A DNA stretch of 64,000 nt from NCBI RefSeq assembly GCF_036884655.1, contig NC_088356.1:9962001-10026000 (forward strand). The letters run 5' to 3'. Shown one piece after another: positions 45,512 through 56,993 of the stretch; position 1 is the stretch's first letter, and each line of letters opens with the position of its first letter. Under the pieces are notes generated by a model that had not been told where the DNA came from, made no database searches, and worked only from the letters and a program-made list of their open reading frames with translations. The translations under genes and the position numbers were made by a program. The DNA is from Musa acuminata AAA Group. Its lineage: Eukaryota; Streptophyta; Magnoliopsida; Zingiberales; Musaceae.

Positions 45512-46717
45512 ATGACAATAACAAAGATTGTTGTCGAGAAATTCGACAGAAATATCAACTTCGGCTTGTGGCAACTCAAGATGGAGGCCATTCTAGTTCA
45601 AGAAGGAGTTGATTTGGTACTACAGGGAGCCAAGAGCATTCCAGATGATATGTCAAAATAAGAGCTTGCGGGTATGGATAGGAAGGCCCGATCAAGCATT
45701 ATTCTAAATCTCTCTGACGAGGTTTTACGGGAGGTAGCTACGGAGATTACGGCTAAGAGCATGTGGTACAAGCTTAAAGCCTTGTACATGAATAGGACAG
45801 TGGAGAATCGTCTCTACTTGAAGCAGAGTCTGTATATGCTTCGGATGACTGAAGGTACATCTATACTCTCACATCTTGATAAGTTTGATTCTTTGGTTAT
45901 GGATTTGGAGAATATAGATGCAAAAATTGATGATGAGGATAAGGCTTTGTTACTCTTGTGTTCTCTTCCCCAATCTTTTAAGCATTTTCGTGATACTTTG
46001 ATTTATGGAAAAGAAACAGTTTTGTATCAAGAAATTAAATCTGCATTGAAATCTAAGGAGCAGATAGACAGGAATATCACTAGGGAAAGTAGAGAGAATC
46101 AGGCTGAGGGTCTGGTTGTTAGGGGGAGAATGGATAAAAGAGAATTTGATAGTAGTAGATCTAAATCTAGATCTAAATCCAGACATAGAAATTTGGAATG
46201 CAGTTATTGTCATAAAATGGGACACATTAAATCCGATTGCTTTAAATTGAAAAATAAATTAAAGCAAAAGGAAAAATTTGTTGAAAAAACTACTGAATCC
46301 GCTGAAGTTAGTGTAGCAACTGATGAGATTGTTGGAAATATTTTTTCTACTATTGATGACAGGACGAGGTCTAAAAATGAATGGATTTTAGATTCAGGTT
46401 GTTCTTATCACATGTGTCCCAATAGGGATTTGTTTTCCACATATGAATCTTGTAATGGTGGAATTGTTTTGATGGGCAATAATGCCGCATGTGATGTTGT
46501 TGGTAGAGGTACAATCCGAATTAAAATGCATGATGGTATTGTGAGGACGCTCACTAATGTTAGACATGTTCCTGATTTAAAAAAGAATCTCATCTCTTTA
46601 GGTACCCTAGAGGCCCTTGGGTGTAAATACACAGCTGAAGGTGGAGTTATGAAAGTTTCTAGAAGTGCTCTTGTTGTTATGAAAGCTTGTAGGTCTGGTA
46701 GCTTGTATATTCTGTAG
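45512..46717 (+). pseudogene. gag-protease of element G
   Basis: Starts M-T-I-T-K-I-V-V-E-K-F-D, has one stop at 45659-45661, then an open 347-codon stretch: copia gag ([17 protein letters not shown]), zinc knuckle [14 protein letters not shown] and protease [11 protein letters not shown]. It ends with TAG at 46715. The motifs themselves are intact. Confidence 0.85.
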
Positions 46718-48199
46718 GGAACTACTGTCATAGGTTCGGTTGCAGTTTCGTCATCATCATTGTCTGATTCTGACATCACCAAATTATGGGATATGCATTT
46801 GGGTCATATGAGCAAAAAAGGTTTGAGCATATTGAGCAAAAGAGGTCTACTTTGCGGACAGAGTACTGGGCCACTGGACTTTTGTGAACACTGCATTTTT
46901 GGAAAGCAGAAAAGAGTCAGCTTCACTTCTCCGGCAATTCACAAAACGAAAGGTACTCTTGACTATATTCATTCAGACCTTTGAGGTCCAGCTCATGTTC
47001 AATCTAAGGGTGGTGCCAGGTATATGTTGACTTTCATTGACGATTATTCCAAGAAAGTTTGGGTTTATTTTCTGAAGCATAAAAATGATGTTTTTCTAAC
47101 ATTTAAACAATGGAAGGCTTTGATTGAGAAGCAAACAGGTAAACAGATTAAGCGGCTTCGAACAGATAATGACATGAAATTTTGTGAATGTGATTTTGAA
47201 GAATTCTGCAAAAATGAAGGAATCGTTCGGCATCGCACTGTTAGGATGACGCCTCAGCAAAATGGTGTGGCCGAACGTATGAACAGAACACTCTTAGAGA
47301 GAGCGAGGTGTATGATCTCAAATGCAGGGTTGACAAAGGACTTTTGGGCAGAGGCGATTAATATGGCATGTTACGTTGTCAACCGCGCTCCTTCTGCAGC
47401 ACTTGACTTTAAAACTCCGGAGGAAGTTTGGTCAGGTACTCCTACTGATTATTCTGATTTAAAAATTTTTGGGTGTCCAGCATACATGCATGTAAATGAA
47501 GGAAAATTAGAGCCTCGGGCTAAAATGTGCATTTTCCTTGGGTATGCTTCTGGGGTTAAAGGATACAGATTATGGTGTTCTGATCCCAAATCCCCAAAAT
47601 TTATAATCAGTAGAGATGTTACTTTTGATGAATTGTTTATGTTATCTTCCAAAGAGGATTCTACTAGTTGTACAAATGATAGTGCGCAGAAGCAAGTGGA
47701 GCTTGAGATTAGTAGTTCAGATTCTTTTAAGTCGAACTCTTCTACTCAAAGAATGCCAGTAGGTGGTCCCGAGTCTACTGACGTAGATGATCCAGAGGAA
47801 GAGCAATATTCCATAGCCAAGGATAGACCACGGAGAGATATTCTACCACCACAAAGATATGCAAATTTGGTTGCATATGCTTTGTCTGTTGTAGAAGAGA
47901 TAAGTGAAGTTGGTGATCCTACTTCCTACTCAGATACAGTTTCTTGTGATAATTCCGTTAAGTGGTTGATTGCGATGAATGAAGAAATTGAATCTCTCTA
48001 TCGGAATAGAACTTGGGATCTTGTGAAGCCGCCTTCGGGTAAGAAAATTGTTGAATGCAAATGGGATACCATTGCTGAGGGGAAGGTCCTTGTTCAGAAA
48101 ATTCATACGAAGGACAATCCAGCTGATATGTTTACGAAGCCTCTTCCGGTTTACAAGTTCAAGCAGTGCTTGGACTTGATTGGTATTCATTGTTGGTGA
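46718..48199 (+). pseudogene. Integrase joined to an RNase H remnant, element G
   Basis: The zinc-binding region ([13 protein letters not shown]) is followed by a stop at 46981. The 391-codon frame from 47024 has the DDE core: F-I-D-D-Y-S, R-T-D-N-D and N-G-V-A-E-R. It passes through the usual RT start (W-D-L-V-K-P-P, I-V-E-C-K-W) and jumps straight to the RNase H end (H-T-K-D-N-P-A-D-M-F-T-K-P-L-P). The whole catalytic RT and most of RNase H are missing with the frame kept. Confidence 0.85.
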
Positions 48200-48613
48200 T
48201 TGCCTGTTGGGGCTTTTATGAAGAAAGTGGAGCAAGTTTTGTTGGGACATGCCAATGTGGAGATTTGTTAGTTTGGCAAGTCTCATAGTCCCACATTGGG
48301 AAAATCAGACTTGTTATCTCCTATTGGAACTATAAATAAGGGTCTGGGCATTGAAGTCAGATGCACCACAAGAGGTACCATAAGTCGCACCACAAGAAAA
48401 ACCTAAGTGTTTGCTTTGATTTAAGTCCATACTCAGTTAAATAGTTTGGACTTATAGTTTGGTTTTTCTTGTTTAGTATTTTCGGGTGTTTTATGGCCTA
48501 GGAACATCTTCCTAAGGCATTTGTAATTGTCCCTCTTTTACAATAGTGATTTGCTCCTCTTTCGTCCGTGGATGTAGATCAAAGTCAATTGATCGAACCA
48601 CGTATATCTGGTG

Positions 48614-48840
48614 TACAGACGAGTCGTCTCGATCGCTAGCTTTGTCGCATGCATGGAAGAAAACTGGGGGCGGCTAACGTGAAAAACATGAAGCATCAAT
48701 CTGACGAGATTGGGAAAAGCTTTATCCTACGTTTTACAGCATGCAAATGTGGCTATGGATAGTAAATGTTGCTGACACAAGTCTGTACTGTGGCTATTGG
48801 TAATGGTTGGACCAGCATCTTTCTTATGGAAAGCACGCAG
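48614..48840. other. Unassigned segment between element G and arm 3
   Basis: No gene or family is recognisable. Similarity to arm 2 begins at about 48840. Confidence 0.45.
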
Positions 48841-51085
48841 CAAATGCTACTAATAAGCCAAATAAGTGCCCATGTGATTGTCTACCACAAAGTTTCATGA
48901 GAGTTACAATCTTGCTTCAACTTTATTTTCCCTTTTTTTTTTGACAAATGATGAGGATGTTAGTCCTACCACATTATGGTAATGTATCAGATATAAAAAA
49001 AAATTAAAATCTCATCTAATAATTTTATATTAAAATACTAATCTGATGATGATACGTCAGACATTTATACTAATCTGTAGAATATTACGTAGATACGGCA
49101 CCTGTCAGTTAATTTCCTGCTGTAACATTGTCAGATGATATAAATCTGAATGTGCTATTATTGATCCGAGAAAACTCATTGTGAAGAAGACGATGTGGTG
49201 TTATGTTGATATCTACTCATTGGAGACTATTCGTCATCAAAAACTAAGTCTGCAACAAAATGTGCATTTTTGTTGCTATGTCATGATAAGAAAGATAGAA
49301 CAATATAGTCACCGTTTGAATCATGCTTTTTTGCCTCTCATAAACTCCGGACACAAGCTTTTGCTTTTTGTCGACCAAAGTTTACTGTCACTAAAGGCTG
49401 CTAGCTATAGCTATCCGCAACACAAAGTAAATGGAAGACAACGGCGTGCAACTTCTACATGCGTACTAGATAGATTGGGAGATCAAAGACATGTAATACG
49501 AATTAATAGGAAAAAAGGAGCTTTGTAGGAACTTCATTTTCTATCTGCAACACCGAGTAGGTTGTAGCTCAGACATAATCATTTATTCTTCGGCTATGTG
49601 AATAGTTACTGCGGGCGAAGGTCAATCGACTTATTTAGTGGCCAACTAAACTTTTGTGCTATCATGATAATTATGTCAGCATGATGGTGAAGATAGAGGC
49701 AAGGTTCATTTCAAATTTGCCTTCACACGATTGAGGGTCACTGTGACTATATATATACATATACTATATATAAATATTTTCTTAAGAAATATTTATATTT
49801 TAGATTTTTCTCAATCGGAACCTCCCTTTTGTTTTTTGTTTCCAAACAGTATATTTAATTAAAAAAAATGAATTATTCATTTTTTCTTTCCTGTTATAAT
49901 GTTTTAGCATATTGTAGTATTTTTGACTTGTTATAGTATTTTGGCCACCATAATAATAACTATGTAGACATAGTTAAATTGATGGTGCCTTTCGATGATG
50001 CCCATATGTCTTATGAAACATTGGTTGCGTAAGATAATTATCACACTAATTATATACGTCACATACACCAATGAGACAGGGGAGGATAATAATCATGTCG
50101 CGGATGGACAAAATTGATTGCAATTGATACAACATTAATTTAACTATGTCTAACTTTTTATGTTTCTAAAAAAAATAAGATATATGTTTCTCTCAAATTT
50201 CTTTTGGACAAATATTATTGTCTAATTCTCTACTGATAAAATAATATCTATTTCTACAACTCTACTATCAGCATGATTTGCCAGTGTGCTCCATTAGTTT
50301 AGAGATGACCAAGAAAAATGACCCACCACAAGTATACTTATCTTGTAATCCAAATAGGAAAGCTTCGTTGGAAAAGAACAAAGACAATTAGCATGAACTT
50401 AGTCAATCTAAAATGATAATGATCAAAGGCTCCATTGTTCTATATACCATGAAAAAAATATCATGTTAAGTTCCTAACTAATAAAATGAACATAATTGTC
50501 CAATTATTACATTGTTGTTGTTCATTGCTTTGAATTAATGAAGCATCAAAGTAGTAAGCATAACCAAGCATAAGTATATACATCATTATAAGATTAGGTT
50601 GGCTAAACTGGTGGCTGTCCAAAGATAAGGTCACATTGCTCGTGCAAGAGTCTACAATGAACCCCTCTAAAGACTTCAAGTCATGACTAACTTATAATGG
50701 TTTTTTAGCATACATTATGGACCATGCTTGGACTTGTTTTTGATGAATTAAATGATTTGTAAATCTAATTAATGGACAATCCAAATATTTGCTTCGGTAT
50801 TTGGCATAGAAAAACATCAAAACCATAAACCCTAGAAGAACTATGGAGGAATCATTTGAAAGCAAACTACCTTGTTTCTTAGGCCTTGATTAAGTTCATT
50901 ATTTTATGTACTTGTTATGTGTTTTGCAAATGTTCTATGTTCTCATGCTCGACCTTTATTTGTATATCATGTTTGTGGCATATGATTTATCTTTATGCTC
51001 ATACATAACTCTCATGGTTCATAATAGTCATCAAACATCCATCATCATGAGTCCATCCCTTAGGTTATTTTGGTAAATAAAGACA

Positions 51086-51089
<4 letters not shown>

Positions 51090-51122
<33 letters not shown>
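51090..51122. repeat. GA microsatellite in the P6 3' flank
   Basis: Same relative position as the tracts at 4573, 11224 and 14868. Confidence 0.85.
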
Positions 51123-51125
<3 letters not shown>

Positions 51126-51651
51126 CCAACATTGCTAGCATAAATGTAGGGTTTGCCCCACAAAATAACTCTAGATTTTACATGTAAAATATGCACAAAA
51201 AGAAACATTGCCTATAACATCATGTATACTGAATTAACTAGCTGCTACCTACCTGTATATCATAGATTAGAAGACCGACAAGTGCTCTTCCTTTTGGCCA
51301 TTTGCCCACAATTTTCATGTAAAAAAATTGCAAGTGATTTGGAAAGGAGCGGACTCACTTTGTAAAGGACCAACAACTAGAAATTTTAGTGAATGCCTCG
51401 TAGCTATCTTTGCTCTTAGGAATTGGTACTATGTGGACAGTACATATAACAAGCCAAGCCAGCCATGGACATTTTATTTTATGCCGTAGTAGTTCAGTAC
51501 ATTGACAGAAAAGCCCCAGCCATCCATGACATAATGACCTAAGCTATACATGGCAGCAAGTACTTGAAAGCATTTGCCCCATATACTGAGCAAATCTTAC
51601 ACATCCTATATACTACCGTAGCAGATAGCAATTCATGGCAGCAGCATAGTC

Positions 51652-52040
51652 TTAAGGGCATGTAGCAGAACACCGTAAGCAGTGGTGTGGTAAATTGTCC
51701 CGGCATGCAGTGCGTGCCATAGTACTAACATCAAACATATTGTCGTTCTCGGCATCCTTCGTGGCACCAAAGGAATAGCCAACTGATGCATCTGCAGCAG
51801 CTTTTACCTTCTTCTCTCCGGGAATACTGTTGTTGTCGTTCTTGGCCTCCTCGCTGTTGCTTCCACCAGCACTACTGGAGCTAAACACAACTTTGTTATC
51901 AGCATGCACGTATTCCTTTACCTGAACTCCTCGAAGAGAGCTACCCAAGGGATTCTCCTCAAGCCTTCTGCTCTCCACACCAGTTTTGGAGAGGATGATG
52001 ACCAAACCAAATGTAAAAACAAGCAAAATGACATCTTCAT
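51652..52040 (-). pseudogene. Class-B peptide gene with frameshift (P6)
   Basis: The start M-K-M-S-F at 52040 is followed by a one-base deletion, so the ATG frame leaves the peptide frame (51652-52026) and no in-frame ATG lies ahead of it. The rest is open: L-V-F-T-F-G-L-V-I-I-L-S-K, then R-R-L-E-E-N-P-L-G. The tail reads D-N-L-P-H-H-C-L-R-C-S-A-T-C-P, with three cysteines where P4 has none, suggesting relaxed selection. A TATA box (52243-52250) and the leader acceptor are still present. If transcribed, it would not give the usual secreted product. Confidence 0.75.
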
Positions 52041-53329
52041 TGTTGATCAGCTACAACAAAGCAAAAAAATTCACCATTTCAATACTAAGGTATCCTATAT
52101 GTAACAATTAATTTCGAACTTTGATATATTCAACAGATACATGTGCTAATATGGTTAACTAAATAGCTAAAACTAGTATTAGTCTTAGAACTTACCTTGA
52201 ACTAAATTCCTCCAAGATTGAGATACTTGATATGAGATATAATATTTATAAGGGAACCTTCAAGGTGGGAAAAAATAGAGAAAATAACAAGATAAACATT
52301 GGGAATCTTATTGTGCATATCGGTCATGCGCGCATATCATACGACATAGCGTGCCTACAGATTTATTGTGCGAATTACGTCATCTGCACCAATGAGATAG
52401 TGGTGAATAATAATCATGTCGCCGATAGATGAAATCGATTACAATTGATGTCTAACTTCATATGCTAGTCAAAAGGTTCAAATAGGCACTTCACTCAACC
52501 CTATATTGGACAACTATTAGTTTCCCTAGTTCTCTAATGATAAGAAATATCTACTTCTATACCTATACTATCAACGTTGTTTGCCAATTTGCTCATTACT
52601 CCATCATGTGTATGCTTGACTTGTGATGCAAATAGAAGAACTTCTTTGTAAACAAGTGCAGGGACAATTAGTATGAATTTAGTGAAGTTAAACCAACCAA
52701 AAGAATCATGCTAAATTCCTAACTACTGAAATGAATATAATTTTTCAGTTTATTATACATATATCATGGGAAGTATCATGTTCAAGTCTTGACTATTAGT
52801 GTGAATATAATTGCACAATTACTATACTTTTCATGATACTTTCCATGATATGTATAATAACTAAAAAATTATATCCATTTCAGTAGTAAGGAATTTAACA
52901 TGATTCTTTTGGTTGGTTTAACTTGACAAGTTCATACTAATTGTCTTTGCTCTTGTTTACAAAGAAGTTCTTCTATTTGCATCACAAGTCAAGCATACAT
53001 ATGGTGGAGTAATGAGCAAATTGGCAAACAATGTTGATAGTTTAGGAGTAGTAGATATTTCTTATCATTAGAGAACTAGGGAAACTAATAGGTGTCCAAT
53101 ATAGGGTTGAGTGAAGTGCGTATTTGAACCTTTTGACTAGCATACCAAGTTAGACATATGACACTCAATGGAGTGTCAATTGCAATCAATTTCATCCATC
53201 CACAACATGATTATTATTCTCCACTATTTCATTGGTGTGCATGACGTAATTCGCACAATAAATACCTTAGGCATGCTATATCTTATAATATGCGCGCATG
53301 ACCGATACGCACAATAAGATTCCAAATGT

Positions 53330-53477
53330 TTATCTTGTTACTTTCTCTATTTGTTCCAACCTTGAAGGTTCCCTTATAAATATCGTGTCTCGTATCAAGT
53401 ATCTCAAACTTGGAGGATTTGAGTTTAAGGTAAGTTCTAAGACATACTAGTTTTAGCTATTTACTTAACCATATTAG
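53330..53477 (+). pseudogene. 5' end of split class-B gene P7
   Basis: Contains the TATA box (53375-53382), leader exon and GTAAGT donor matching P4, then stops at the edge of element F. The coding half resumes at 56994. Confidence 0.75.
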
Positions 53478-53767
53478 TGTTGGGGATAAGGAGCAAGGAA
53501 AAAAATAGAATACTATTATAGTATTAAAAATAAGAGGATTCATAAGAATATTTACAATATACCAAATCCACACGCTCTCTATATTCCTTGCTTCATGAAC
53601 TACGGTCAACTACGGTCCTATTTATAGAACCTAGTGACAATCACCCTATAACTACTAGATTGAAGTAGTTATTGAAACCACCCTATAACTACTAGATCAT
53701 GATTGAGGTGGTTATTGGAATCATCCTGTAACCACTAGATCATGATAACTATCTAGATAATTATGAA

Positions 53768-54376
53768 TCAAATATCAACCCTCCCACTTGATTTATAGTT
53801 GCATACACCAATTTGTGACATAAAATAAACATGCTTTCGAACTGGAAGCGATTTAGTGAGGATATCCACAACTTGTTCATCCGTTCTACAATACTTCATT
53901 GTTATGGCTCCACTTGTTACAAGATCTCGGATGAAATGATAGTGTATCTCTATATGCTTCGTTCTTTCATGAAATGTTGGATTCTTCGTCATTGCAATTG
54001 TGGCTTTATTGTCACAAAATATTTCTGTTGCTTCTTTTTGTTCTTGATGAAGATCTTCAAGAAGTCTTCTAAGCCATATTGCTTGACAAGCTGCTGATGT
54101 TGCGGCTACATATTCTGCTTCCGATGTCGACAATGCAGTTGTTGCTTGCTTTTTAGAACTCCAAGATATAGCTCCCGATCCGAGGCTAAAAATATTGCCT
54201 GAAGTACTTTTTTGATAATCTAAATCTCCTACCCAATCACTATTAGTGAAACCAAATAATTTGCATTTAAACTTTGTTTTGAACACCCATTTTAACCCAA
54301 TAGGTTTCTTTTCTTTCGATAGATCCATTAGCTCCCAAGTTTCATTCTTCTCAATTGGCTTGATTTCCTCCTTCAT
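53768..54376 (-). pseudogene. RT start fused to RNase H, element F
   Basis: The 202-codon frame begins at the usual RT start (E-T-W-E-L-M-D-L, K-P-I-G-L-K-W-V-F-K-T-K) and then joins directly to RNase H (S-D-W-V-G-D-L-D, S-T-S-G, S-T-S-E-A-E-Y-V-A, F-C-D-N-K-A-T-I). The polymerase palm and fingers are absent and the frame is maintained. Confidence 0.85.
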
Positions 54377-54639
54377 TGTTTTTCTCCATTCCTCTTTTTA
54401 AACTACTTCCTTAAAAGTTGTTGGATCTAAAATAAACAAAGCAAATGTTGAGTCATAAATTTATATTAATGATCTGAAATTTCTTGGAGGGGTTTCATTT
54501 GAGGAATCCAAATTTGAACTGCTATTGGATGAGGTTGATAATGAACTTGTTGGAGCAGGATCTATCACTTGATTCTGCGGAGTGTCTAGTTCTACTGGAA
54601 TTTGGATTTGTGTTCCACATTTATTGGTCTCCCAATTCT

Positions 54640-55500
54640 AACTTGCCCTTTCATCAAACATAACATTTCTGTTAATAATAACTTTTCCAATAATAGGGTT
54701 ATATAATCGATATGCTTTCGATTATAAGGAATAACCAATTAAGATGCATTTTTCATATTTTTCATCAAGCTTGTGATGATTTTATGAATTCACCAAAGTA
54801 TAAGCAATACAACCAAAAATTCTTAGATGTCTAACACTTGGTTTCATACCATACTAAGCCTCAAAAGGAGTTCGATTCATAACAGCCTTTGTTGGTGAAA
54901 TATTCAACAAATAAACTGCTATTGCAACTACTTCTGCCCAAAACTGATTTGGAAGATGTTTTCCTTTAAACAAACTTCTTGCCATTTCAACGACAGTCCA
55001 ATTCTTACGCTCAGCTACATCATTTTACTCTGGTGTATATGGTACTGTCAATTCTCTATGAATATCATTTTCTTCACAAAAAAAATTAAACTCATTAGAT
55101 AAAAATTCACCACCTCTATCTGTCTGAAGTGTTTTTATATATCTACCACTTTATTTTTCTACAAGTGCCTTGAATTTTCGAAAATTATCAAATATTTTAG
55201 ATTTCAATTTCAAAAAATATACCCAACTCATGCGATTATAATCATCCGTAAACAATAAAAAATATTGACTTCCACCAAATGATTTTGTATTCATAGGTCC
55301 ACATAAGTCAGCATAAATTAATTCAAGACAATTGGATGCTCTCCATGTTTTTCCAATAGGAAATAGTTTTTTACTTTGTTTGCCATAAATGCATCATTCT
55401 CATACATCAAGTGTATTAATCTTGGGCAATCCGAAAACCATTCCTTTTTGACTTAACAACCTTAAACCCTTAATGTTAAGGTGTTCATATCTTAAATGTC
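54640..55500 (-). pseudogene. Integrase of element F, stop-riddled
   Basis: Reading frames give K-S-F-G-G-S-Q-Y-F-L-L-F-T-D-D-Y, Q-T-D-R-G-G-E-F, and N-D-V-A-E-R-K-N, that is, the D-D-E pattern, separated by in-frame stops. It lacks a complete frame. Confidence 0.75.
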
Positions 55501-55519
55501 ATAAACTAGACTCATTCTT

Positions 55520-55900
55520 TTAAGTTGTGATAATCGCATGCATTTCAATATTTGACACATCAAGTGGAAACATCTTGTTTTGTGTCATGCAAACATTTAC
55601 TATAATCAAACCAAATTTTTTATCTTTAATAGTGCATGAACCATTATCAAATATTACTGAATATCCATCATCTATCAATTGTCCAACACTCAACAAGTTA
55701 TGTGATAAAGTAGGAACAAAGAAAACATTATCAAGGTATTTTACCTTCCATTGATTTGTCTTCACCTCAATTGTTCCTTTCCCTTCCACTTGGATTTGCT
55801 TACTATCTCCAAGTCTAACTTTCAACTTGTGAGTTTCATCAATATCTCTAAATATTGATTTTATGCCTGACATATAATTAGAACATCCACTATCTAGAAA
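55520..55900 (-). pseudogene. Protease region of element F
   Basis: F-L-D-S-G-C-S-N-Y-M-S-G followed by V-R-L-G-D-S-K-Q-I-Q-V-E-G-K-G is the copia retropepsin region with its D-S-G triad, next to a gag-pre-integrase region with L-L-S-V-G-Q-L-I. An upstream stop separates it from the zinc knuckle. Confidence 0.75.
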
Positions 55901-56012
55901 CTAAATATCATTTGAGATATCATGAACTTGTGAATAAGTCATAAACAACTTACTATTTTCTTCATTTTCCTCCACATAGCTTGCTTGCTTTTTTTTTTCC
56001 AGCAATCTACCT

Positions 56013-56841
56013 TCATATGACTAAACTTTTTACAATAGTGACATTGAATTCTACTCTTGTAATTTTTTTGATCATAATTTGATTGCCTATGTTCATCATG
56101 CCCATCAAAGTGTCCTCTTCCTCTTCCATTTCCTCTACCACGAAATCCTCCTCTACCACGTCCTCTTCCTGCTGATTTTTTGTCGTCTTTTGAAGTAGAA
56201 GACTCCCCCTTAACCTAAAATGCTTTTTTTTCACTTTTTTCAAGTGACCTGTTCAACCTTGCTTTATGTGCTTGCAAGGAACCCATTAGTTCATCAAATG
56301 AATATGTAGATAAATCTTTTGACTCCTCAATTGCGATAACAACATGATCAAATTTCAGAGTTAAACTTCTCAAAACTTTTGCAACAATTATATGATCAGG
56401 AAGATGTTCACCATAAGATTTCATTTGACTAACAATTTCAGTCACTCGAGAAAGAAAATCTTGCACCGATTCATTGCTTTTCATGATCAAAATTTTAAAC
56501 TCACGACGGAGGGTTTGAAGTTTTACCGTAATCACCCTTGATGAGCCTTGAAATTCATTTTGAAGTATCAACCAAGCTTGCTTTGAGGTTGTCGCTGCTG
56601 CAATTCTTGAGAAGATCGTCTCATGTACAACTTGTTGAATGAAGAACAATGTCTTTGAGTCCTTCTTTCTATTCTCCCTCAGCCTGATTTCGTCATCTGG
56701 ATCTGTATTTCCATTCTCTATTAAGTCCCAAAGATCTTGAGACTTGAATAGAGTCTTCATCTTGATACTCCAAAATTCATAGCTTTTGCCCGTGAAGATG
56801 GGGATAAGAGGTTGAGACATGGAATTGCCATTGAAAGTCAT
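56013..56841 (-). pseudogene. gag of element F with zinc knuckle
   Basis: 208 codons from 56841 encode a copia gag (P-I-F-T-G-K-S-Y-E-F-W-S-I-K-M-K-T-L-F, A-W-L-I-L-Q-N-E-F-Q-G, V-L-R-S-L-T-L-K-F-D). A stop near 56215 precedes the zinc knuckle read in another frame (C-H-Y-C-K-K-F-S-H-M-K-V-D-C). Confidence 0.8.
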
Positions 56842-56993
56842 AATGCTCAGTTCAGATTGAAACTAGGCTCTGATACCACAAATGTTAGAGATGGAGGAGC
56901 AAGAAAAAAAATAGAATATTATTATAATATTAAAAATAGAAGGATTCACAAGAATACTTACAAGATACCAAATGCACACGCTTTCTATATTCC

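Larger units (their letters stand above)
45170..48613 (+). mobile_element. Ty1-copia element G with deleted reverse transcriptase
   Basis: Left LTR 45170-45471 with TGTTAG...CTAACA ends; PBS TGGTATCAGAGCC at 45475-45487. Order: gag, zinc knuckle, protease, integrase, then a fused remnant of RT start and RNase H end. The right LTR (48266-48613) includes about 146 bases absent from the left LTR (roughly 48360-48505) but is cut off about 100 bases short of its end. No target duplication is seen. The element is defective through stops and the RT deletion. Confidence 0.85.
48840..53477 (+). repeat. Peptide-cluster duplication arm 3
   Basis: Runs in the opposite orientation to arm 2 and the same orientation as arm 1. 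Anchors: 48850-49740 with 18375-17440; 49980-50180 with 15970-15800; 50270-51130 with 15680-14880; P6 with P4. The part of arm 2 from about 15975 to 17225 is missing, with a junction near 49975. P6 and the 5' part of P7 diverge inside this arm. Confidence 0.78.

Noticed and set aside
45170..48613. Intact target-site duplication around element G
   Set aside because: The right LTR is truncated, so the outer right edge is missing and the flanking pentamers do not match.
49181..49528. 115-codon plus-strand frame in arm 3
   Set aside because: The matching segments at 1200-1500 and 17740-18010 have different stops and shifts, so no protein is conserved.
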